In this document: piece by piece, positions 57,514 to 64,000 of the stretch
Numbering within the stretch: position 1 is the stretch's first letter
Layout: each line of letters starts with the position of its first letter
Source: Linanthus parryae
Taxonomy: Eukaryota; Streptophyta; Magnoliopsida; Ericales; Polemoniaceae
Length of the DNA stretch: 64,000 bases
Reading direction: 5' to 3'
Assembly: GCA_023055425.1 (NCBI GenBank)
Contig: JALGPY010000008.1
Span: forward strand, 7,822,501 to 7,886,500
Program-made: the position numbers and the translations under genes
The notes under the pieces: model-generated
What the model was told of the DNA's origin: nothing
Database searches by the model: none
What the model saw: the letters and a program-made list of their open reading frames with translations, nothing else

Positions 57514-58577
57514 AATCTCCACCTTGACTTGAATCAACTCAGCAACCCGAACCTGAACCTGATGCTTCTCTTCTCAAACCTGAATCGGATGCGTCTCCTT
57601 GAACAAGAAACGAGCACACCTCTCCAAACAGATGTTTCGCAGCTGTATGCGAAAACCGAATCGCCAAATCGTTGCTTCAACTACCATGAGTTCCTGCAAC
57701 GAATGCGCCCGATGTGGTTGCACTTCCCTAAACAGAAACAAGTGCTCCACCCAGAACCAGACTCAAATGTATTCACTGAGACAGGATCGAATACATTCCA
57801 GATGCGCCCAATTGCGCGAGACAGATGCACCATGACAAGTGTCCAGATGTCATTCAGACCAAACGCACCGATGAAGAGTGCCCAAATTGTCATGCCAGAT
57901 GTGCCCCCTATGCCTCAGATGCTCGCCAAAAATAGATCGCGCCAGATGCGAGCTCAATACGTGTCATGGTACACGCTCCAAACCCAGATGCACGCCAGAA
58001 CAAACTCGTGCATAATGCGCGCCAGATGCAAAACCAGATTCGCGTGCCAAAAATCTCACGCGCCCAGATGCTCCATGCCGTTGCTCCAACTCTGACGAGT
58101 TCCTGCAACGCATGAGCCAGAACCAGATTCAATTCACACGCCAAATGATCCACGTCGGGAGCCGGATTGCGCCTGAACGTTAATCGCCAGAACGCCAGAT
58201 GCGCATGAACCGCCAGATTCGCGCCAATACCAAATGTGTGCTGGATTTGCCAGCTCCCTTGCACGCCTAATCAGATGCGCGCCAGATTGCTCCGAACGGA
58301 GCCCGGAAATCCCCCTCCACGGGGCTTCAAATGGTAGGTGTACCTGCTTCTCTCTTATGAACAAATCGATCTTGATCGCCAAACCAGACATTGTTCTTGG
58401 CGGAATCTCAAAACCCAACCTCCCGATAGCCTGCTCCACCTGAATCGTGAAACCCTAGCTTTGAGTTCCACCAAACGTGAAACCCTAGCTCTTGGCTCCA
58501 CCCTGATCTTGAAACCCCGAATCTGATACCAGTTTGTTGAAAACTGGTGATCCCCTGACCTGGATCTGATACCAGTT
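57514..58577 (-). other. Interior of the copia-type element: CAGATGCGCC-rich, no gag-pol
   Basis: 1.06 kb between polypurine tract and primer site. Words such as CAGATGCGCGCCAGA recur many times at irregular spacing. This keeps long frames open on both strands (for example 195 codons at 57508-58095, plus), but they have no domain and a repetitive make-up. GTGAAACCCTAGCT occurs twice (58446, 58478), and the primer-site segment GATCTGATACCAGTTTGTTG or near copies occurs at 58519 and 58564. Confidence 0.7.
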
Positions 58578-59115
58578 TGTTGTAACAGAAATCCTATTTC
58601 AGAGCTCTGTTACCAGTTTGTTATAACCTGAGGGTATTTGAGCAAGAACGAGAAAAGCGAAACAAGAACGAGACAGATATTTAACGTGGTTCACTAAGGA
58701 ATTCGGAACAAACCCGCTAGCTACTCCACGACTAGAACCAGATATTTTATTGAGAAGAGAACCCGATTACAATGCACGCTATGGCCAGAACGGCCACGGA
58801 GGCCACCCAACCAAACACACCCGCACACACAAGCTTAGCCTCAATTCACGTACTAACTCTCTCTGTGTGTATGCTACTACTAAACCAAAAAGCACAAGCC
58901 TTTAATAGGCATGTACTCTGGTGGTATTCACCAAGCAATTAGGAAATTAGGAAATTTCTAATTGCTTTGCCTCCAAGTAAGGTACTCTGCCGACTTAGAA
59001 ACAAACTGCACCACCTCCTCTGATTTGTGACCAACATGGGAATAATTCCATGTTATTATCACACCAAATTTGACTTCAAGTTTTACTTAATTAATTCAAG
59101 TCACATACTTTGACA
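58578..59115 (-). repeat. Right (5') LTR of the copia-type element
   Basis: 538 bp, plus-strand ends TGTTGTAACAG and CATACTTTGACA. The primer site lies 3 nt outside its left edge. TSD GTATC follows at 59116. Confidence 0.92.
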
Positions 59116-59188
59116 GTATCCTTATATGTAACCCAGAAATTTGGGGAAGACTAAGATTCCAATCAATTTACAGAAATTGTTACTCGTA

Positions 59189-59192
<4 letters not shown>

Positions 59193-59243
<51 letters not shown>
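59193..59243 (+). repeat. (CT)n microsatellite, about 51 bp
   Basis: An uninterrupted CT run. The same position in copy 1 (about 19674) has only about 14 bp, so the array grew after the segments split. Confidence 0.95.
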
Positions 59244-59247
<4 letters not shown>

Positions 59248-59897
59248 GGATCGGTTTGAGCTGCGAAACCCAAGATCTCGCCGGAGTAGGAGAATTCAGC
59301 TACCGTGGATCGGGTCGGGCGAAACAGAGTACCAACACAACTCCAATTGCTTTGCGGCTTGGGCTGTGGAGTTTCTCTTTGATCCTGTTGATGCGTGAGT
59401 TTCTCTTTGGTCCCGTTGATGGTCGAGTTTCTCTCAATTTTTTACTTATTTATTTTTTTAGAAATTTTTCTGTATTCTAAAAAAAAAAAATCTCTCGAAT
59501 CCTCACCCACAGGGTTTGTCTCTGTTGGAAATGTAGATTGAGTCATTAAACATTATTTTTTTATTCCCTCAAAAAATTAGAACTTTTGACATGAAACCCA
59601 CTGTAGTATTGTCTTGCTGATACTTAGTTACCAGCAGTCCCTACAGTTTCATTTTTACCAACCGTTTTTCAAACAGAAAGCCCCCTCAGTTTCACTTTTA
59701 CCACCACTTAGCTAACAACAGTTTTAATAAGATGGTGCACGATGTCGGTAGAAGTGAAATTACATGGATGTTTTTTCTGGCAAAACCAATGCAGTTGGTA
59801 GTTAAGTGTCAGTAAGACGATGTTGTAGGGCTTCTGTCCAAAGTTTAAAAAATTATTTATTGTAATCTAATATTTCCTTTCGCAGTAACACTGCGAC

Positions 59898-60472
59898 TAG
59901 GGATGACAATATAGTCCGATCCGATCTGAGATCCGAGCGATCCGAGCCGAATGGATTGGATCCGAATCCGATCCAATTGAAAATGGATCAGATTTGGATC
60001 CGGAAAGCCAGACCCGAACGGATTTGGATCTGGATTTGGATCTGAGGGCAGATCCACCAGATTCTGACCTGATCCGATCCGACGTATATGTGTGCTTTAC
60101 AAATATACCCCCATATGGTCTCTCCACTTACACTTAAAATAAGAATACTATAGTAACTCCAACCTACAAAGTTATTTTATTTTGTTTGTTAAGCTTCGTA
60201 ACTTACGAACATGTCTTATCTTATGAAATAGTGTTTATTGTTTATGTTATTTTTTCTATTTTATCGCAAATTCTAGCTGGATCCGATCCGACCACATACT
60301 ATGTGGATCTACGGATCGGATTTGGATCAGCTGAATGAAACCCGGTCCGATCTGATCCGAATCCGGTGATGATCCGAACGGATCTGGATCTGATTTGGAT
60401 AACATTTTTCCTGGTCGGATCTGGATCGGGAAGAGACTGATCCGACCCGGATCCGACCCGTTGCCATCCGTA
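59898..60472. mobile_element. hAT-like MITE 1
   Basis: Ends TAGGGATGACAATA and, inverted, TACGGATGGCAA. GATCCGAT-type words are dense in both subterminal parts. Flanking 8-mers are ACTGCGAC (59890-59897) and ACCGCCAC (60473-60480). The Ac-like TAGGGATG end and 8-bp target duplications point to hAT. Copy 1 shows the empty site (ACACCGCCCCACAC, near 20328). Confidence 0.75.
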
Positions 60473-60480
60473 ACCGCCAC

Positions 60481-61022
60481 TAGGGATGGCAATATGGTCC
60501 GATCCGATATGAGATCCGAGCGATCCGATCGGATCCGAATCCGATCCAATAGAAAAGTCATCGGATTTGGATCTTGATTTGGATCTGAGGCCCGATCCAT
60601 CGGGTTCCGGCCTGATCCGATCCGACGTATATGTGTGCTTTACAAATATAACCCTATCACCTCCCCACTTGCACTTTCAAGAAGAATACTATAGTAACTC
60701 CAACTTACAAAGATATTTCTTTTATTTTTTAGGCTTCATAATTACGAACATGCCTTAGCCTATGAAATAGTGTTTATTTTTTATATTATTTTTTTTATTT
60801 TATTACAAACTTGGGCTGGATCCGATCCATATCCAATCCGACCACGTACTATATGGATCTACGGATCGGATTTGGATCAGCTGAATGAAACCCGATCTGA
60901 TCTGATCCGTATCCGGTGATGATCCGAACGGATCTGGATCGGATCTGGATCCCATTTCTCCTAGTCAGATCAGGATCGGGAAGGGCCTGATGCGATCCGG
61001 ATCCGACCCGTTGCCATCCCTA
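60481..61022. mobile_element. hAT-like MITE 2
   Basis: Ends TAGGGATGGCAATA and, inverted, TAGGGATGGCAACG. Flanked by ACCGCCAC and CCCGCCAC. It is a close relative of MITE 1 in the same orientation, sharing GTATATGTGTGCTTTACAAA and GAACGGATCTGGATC. Confidence 0.78.
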
Positions 61023-61214
61023 CCCGCCACACACGAACCCTATAAATCCTCTCCTTCATCCCACTATACAAACAAGCTGTGATACACCCCTCCCTCTTCC
61101 CCCATAAACCCTACACACGAAGCCTATAAATCCGCTCCTTCCTCCCACTATACAAACAAGCAAGAACACCCTAAACCCTCTTCCACCCATAAACCCAAAT
61201 AAACAGCAACTGAC

Positions 61215-61323
61215 ATGATGAATGAGGAGGCGAGACGGACCAGATTGAGGGATGAATCCCCAACATTGACAGGTTGCAAGAAGAAGTCCAGAGGAGCAGC
61301 AAATGATGATCAAGAGAAGAAGC
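61215..61323 (+). pseudogene. Short ORF of duplicated segment copy 2, cut by a copia LTR
   Basis: The counterpart of the 20499 ORF: MMNEEARRTRLRDESPTL then GCKKKSRGAANDDQEKK, with two TATA-bearing leaders upstream (CCCTATAAATCC at 61039, GCCTATAAATCC at 61120). The reading frame runs into the LTR at 61324. The two copies differ after GCKKKSR, so conservation of the product is uncertain. Confidence 0.3.
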
Positions 61324-61780
61324 TGTTGTATGTCCTCCTTAGCCACTCTGAGCGTCTGGCTCATAGCCTCTACGTGCTGGATGTCTCCCCCCTGTTGCCG
61401 CCGCCGCTCCGATCCCTCCTTGAAAACCCAATTAGGGTTTCATGAGAGAGTCTGAGCTCTCAAGAACAAGAAGATGAACGCAGAAAATGAAAGGGGCGTT
61501 AGGGTTCTATTGCTGAAAGAGGAGATAAATACAGAGATGTTGAACGGTCACATTATTGGCCGTTCGATTGAGTTTATCCAGAAGATGCAATGAACATTTA
61601 GGAATACTAAAAGAAGGCAACTAGAGTTTACTCGTTATTACAAAATAGTCCTCAACTTCATATTGGGCTTCATTTGTTTTGGGCTTTAGACAGCAGCAAC
61701 TTCGTTTGGGCTTCATCTTTATCTTGGGCTTCATCTTTATCTTTGGGCTAGAACTTCATTCTGGGCTTTATCAGTTAATA
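61324..61780 (-). repeat. 3' LTR of the Ale-like copia
   Basis: 457 bp. On the minus strand it starts TATTAACTGATAAAG (first TG changed to TA) and ends GACATACAACA. Internal repeats TTGGGCTTCATCTTTATC occur near 61710. Confidence 0.75.
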
Positions 61781-61787
61781 CCTCCCT

Positions 61788-64000
61788 TCAAATTGATGGT
61801 GGAGGTTGAACCATCAATTTGGACTTCAATTCCAGAAACTGTTGAGTAGTGAGACCTTTTGTAAAAATGTCAGCAAACTGTTCTGCGCTGGAAACATAAG
61901 AAACAGTTAGTTGTTTTCTCAAAACTTGTTCTCGTACATAATGATAATCTATCTCAATGTGTTTTTGTACGAGCTTGCAGAATTGGATTTGCAGTCATAA
62001 CCAAAGCAGATTTGTTATCACACCAAAGTTGAGGTGCATGAGGAATAGGGAGATGAAGATCACGAAACATATATTTGAACCAAGTCAATCAGCAGCAGTA
62101 ACTGCCAAGGCTCTATATTCTGCCTCTGTGGAGGATCTAGAGACAGTGGGCCGCTTCTTTGCAGCCCAATGAACAGCATTAGGCCCAATAAAAATCACAA
62201 ACCCAGTTGTGCTGCGACGATTTGTTGGGTTGCCAGCCCAATCAGAGTCACAGTAAGCTTCAAGAGGCAAATAACCAGAACTATAAAAAAGGCCATGTGA
62301 TTTGGTGCCTTGAAGATATCTTAAAACTCTTTTAGCACCAATGAAATGTAAATTGGTAGGACAATGCATAAACTGACATAAATGATTCACATCAAAGGCT
62401 ATATCAGGTCTACAAAATGTTAAGTATTGGAGTGCTCCAACAAGAGAGCGAAAAACAGTGGGGTTTGTCATAGGAGTTCCATCCAGTAAGTGATATTTCC
62501 CTCCAACAGCCAAATGAGTTGAACAAGGATGACAATTTGCCATATTAAATCTTTTCAAAAGATCATGAACATATTTTGTTTGATGATTAAAAATACCAGA
62601 AGAAGAGTATTGAATTTCTAAACCTAAGAAATATGTCAATTTTCCAAGGTTGGTCATTTGAAACTCTGACTTTAAAGAAGTAATGAGAGAATTGATAAAG
62701 TGAAAGTCATTACCTGTGATGATTATATCATCAACATATAGAAGCAGAAGAGTTACCTTTGAATAATTGTGTTGTATAAATAAGCTAGAGTCTGCAGTTG
62801 AAGCACAAAAGCCAAGAGAATACAGAAAAGAAGTAAATCTCTCAAACCAGGCTCTTGGAGCCTGCTTGAGACCATAAATAGATTTGTTAAGTTTGCAGAC
62901 ATAGTTTGGCACATTTTGATCAATATAAACAGGAGCTTGAACCATGTAAACAGTTTCTTTCAAGTTTCCATGCAAAAAATCATTTTTTTACATCCAACTG
63001 TTGAAGAGTCCATTTAAAAGAGGCAGCTAATGCTAAAACAGTCCTAACTGTTGCATGTTTAATAACTGGACTGAAAGTTTCATCATAGTCTATGCCTGGG
63101 GTTTGGTGAAACCCTTTGGCAACAAGTCTTGCTTTAAATCTAGCAACAGAACCATCTGGGTTGTATTTTGTTCTATACACCCATCTATTGCCAACAACAT
63201 TTGCATTATGAGGTTTAGGGACCAAAGTCCAAGTGTTTTGTTGAGCAAGACTTAAAAATTCATCAGTCATGGCTTTTTGCCAATGAGGAAATTTTTTAGC
63301 TTCAGTGTAGCAACTAGGATCAGGAAAAACAGTATGTAAAACAGAGTTAGAGTTACCAGTTTGATGATTGGAGGAAGAAGGATCAGAGCCACCAGAAGCA
63401 TAGTAACCAAAGGTCTTCTTTTTGAAGATGCCAGACTTGCTTCTGGTGTGCATTGAGTGACCTTGAGTGGGTGCAGCTGCTTCAGTATGTGCATTTGCCA
63501 AGCCAGACCTGGGAGAGAGAGGTGCAGTATGCTGTTCTTGTATCTGTTCTTCAATGGGACTAGGATTACTCTCCCTCTCAGGTGGCTGCAGTACATCAGT
63601 ACTGGAAGACAGTGATGGCCCATCACTGGTTTCGAATGCATTTTCATCATATCCAGAAGGGGGACAGTAAGAGAACACAGGAGAAGGGGCAGCTGCAGTG
63701 GGAGAAGAAGAAATGTTAGCAACAGTTTTATATGGAAAAAGATCTTCATCAAAAATGACATCTCTAGAGATGTAAAACTTTTGTGATGTTTTCTCAAAGC
63801 AAAGATATCCCTTATAATTGGTAGCATAGCCAAGAAATACACATTTCTTAGATTTGGGATCTAATTTAGAAGTCATAAAAGGTCTTAAGCATGGATAACA
63901 AGCACAACCAAATATTTTTAAGTGACTATAATCAGGTTTTTGCTTAAATAACAGTTCCCATGGAGATTTGAAACCAGTGGTTTTTGATGGCATCAAATTA
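61788..64000 (-). pseudogene. pol: Copia pol: integrase C-terminus, RT and RNase H, three frameshifts
   Basis: 63996-62980 has the integrase end (SPWELLF, HLKIFGCACYPCLRP, KKCVFLGY), a Ser/Pro-rich linker and the RT start (NTWTLVPKP, VARFKARLVAKGF). An extra base in an A7 run near 62987 shifts the frame to 62975-62085: NKSIYGLKQAPRAWFERF, LLLYVDDIIITGND, then RNase H (AYCDSDWAGNPTNRRSTTGF, RSSTEAEYRAL). A one-base loss near 62087 and an extra A near 61968 break the RNase H end (WCDNKSAL), which finishes at 61788. LGFCASTADSSLFI favours the Ale lineage. It runs off the right edge and is non-functional. Confidence 0.92.

Larger units (their letters stand above)
44173..59115 (-). mobile_element. 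Non-autonomous copia-type LTR retrotransposon, heavily nested
   Basis: TSD GTATC at 44168-44172 and 59116-59120. The right LTR is intact (58578-59115). The left one survives as 44173-44394, 55467-55497 and 57232-57513 (together 535 bp against 538). The element reads on the minus strand: primer site TGGTATCAGA at 58574-58565 and polypurine tract AAGGTGGAGATT next to the left LTR (57514). The interior is only 1.06 kb and has no gag-pol. Copy 1 of the segment shows the empty site (AAAATCGTATGCTTGTATG, near 19601). Confidence 0.9.
41594..61323 (+). repeat. Duplicated segment, copy 2, expanded by nested insertions
   Basis: This copy is collinear with copy 1 (15775-20591) once its insertions are removed: a LINE fragment with a 126-bp duplication (42258-43939), the copia-type element 44173-59115 with everything inside it, and two hAT-like MITEs (59898-61022). 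It ends where the LTR of a copia element begins (61324). Confidence 0.85.
61324..64000 (-). mobile_element. Ty1/copia LTR retrotransposon (probably Ale lineage), 3' part
   Basis: The minus strand holds integrase C-terminus, RT, RNase H, a polypurine tract (GAAGGGAGG, 61789-61781) and an LTR. The element continues past the window end. Putative TSD left copy GAAGC (61319-61323), to be matched beyond the window. Comparison with copy 1 shows that homology breaks exactly at 61324. Confidence 0.88.

Noticed and set aside
57508..58095. 195-codon plus-strand frame in the copia-type element
   Set aside because: It is antisense to the element, repetitive (CAGATGCG words) and opened by composition; frames on the other strand are open as well.
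61776..61822. Hairpin CAAATTGATGG / CCATCAATTTG near the copia polypurine tract
   Set aside because: It lies in the last codons of pol (MVQPPPSI) and is explained by coding sequence; no terminator role is supported in a plant nuclear element.

Overview
The window is nuclear DNA of a flowering plant, most likely a eudicot. It is AT-rich, with plant-type Ty1/copia and Ty3/gypsy elements primed by initiator-methionine tRNA, plant LINEs with a DUF4283 ORF1, MULE, hAT and CACTA transposons, an F-box/DUF295 gene and spliceosomal intron signals. Nothing bacterial, organellar or phage-like is seen. Most of the sequence is transposable elements, often nested. Many are proved by matching target site duplications (TSDs) that I could read at both ends.

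Layout. 1-2110: decayed LINE, minus strand. 2150-2545: short direct repeats and a SINE-like tRNA head. 2922-8567: complete but broken chromovirus gypsy element (TSD CTCAG). 9660-15109: the most interesting host-like part, a tandem cluster of four related short genes for secreted peptides. Two are intact (10535, 13151), one is frameshifted at its C-terminus (14885) and one is a relic (9660). The intact ones end in the same tail, A-D-x-P-x-x-H-x-P-stop. 15775-20591: first copy of a duplicated segment, holding a Tork-like copia (17365-19380, TSD CTAAC). 21769-32734: a Mutator-like element (9-bp TSD TTAAAATAT) with a dead mudrA-type transposase. Its right terminal repeat is split by an LTR retrotransposon (25811-32629, TSD GTTAG) that carries an array of tRNA T-arm-like hairpins. 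34800-34867: a perfect 68-bp palindrome. 36454-37631: F-box and DUF295 gene parts on opposite strands. 39242-40985: a foldback MITE and a CACTA-like element.

41594-61323 is the second copy of the duplicated segment, swollen by insertions: a LINE fragment between 126-bp direct repeats, and a non-autonomous copia-type element (44173-59115, TSD GTATC). The left LTR of that copia was hit twice, by a Tekay-like element with 3.3-kb LTRs (44395-55461, TSD ACGGC, itself hit by a solo LTR with TSD CAGAG) and by a Pack-MULE (55498-57222) carrying an antisense CCT4 chaperonin fragment. Two tandem hAT-like MITEs (59898-61022) share one 8-bp target. 61324-64000 is the 3' part of an Ale-like copia running off the right edge.

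No complete conventional host gene is present. The peptide cluster is the best candidate for an undescribed system: intronless precursors with a signal peptide, a variable middle and a conserved Pro/His tail, arranged as tandem duplicates with shared promoter blocks. All assignments come from reading the sequence; no database search or alignment program was run.
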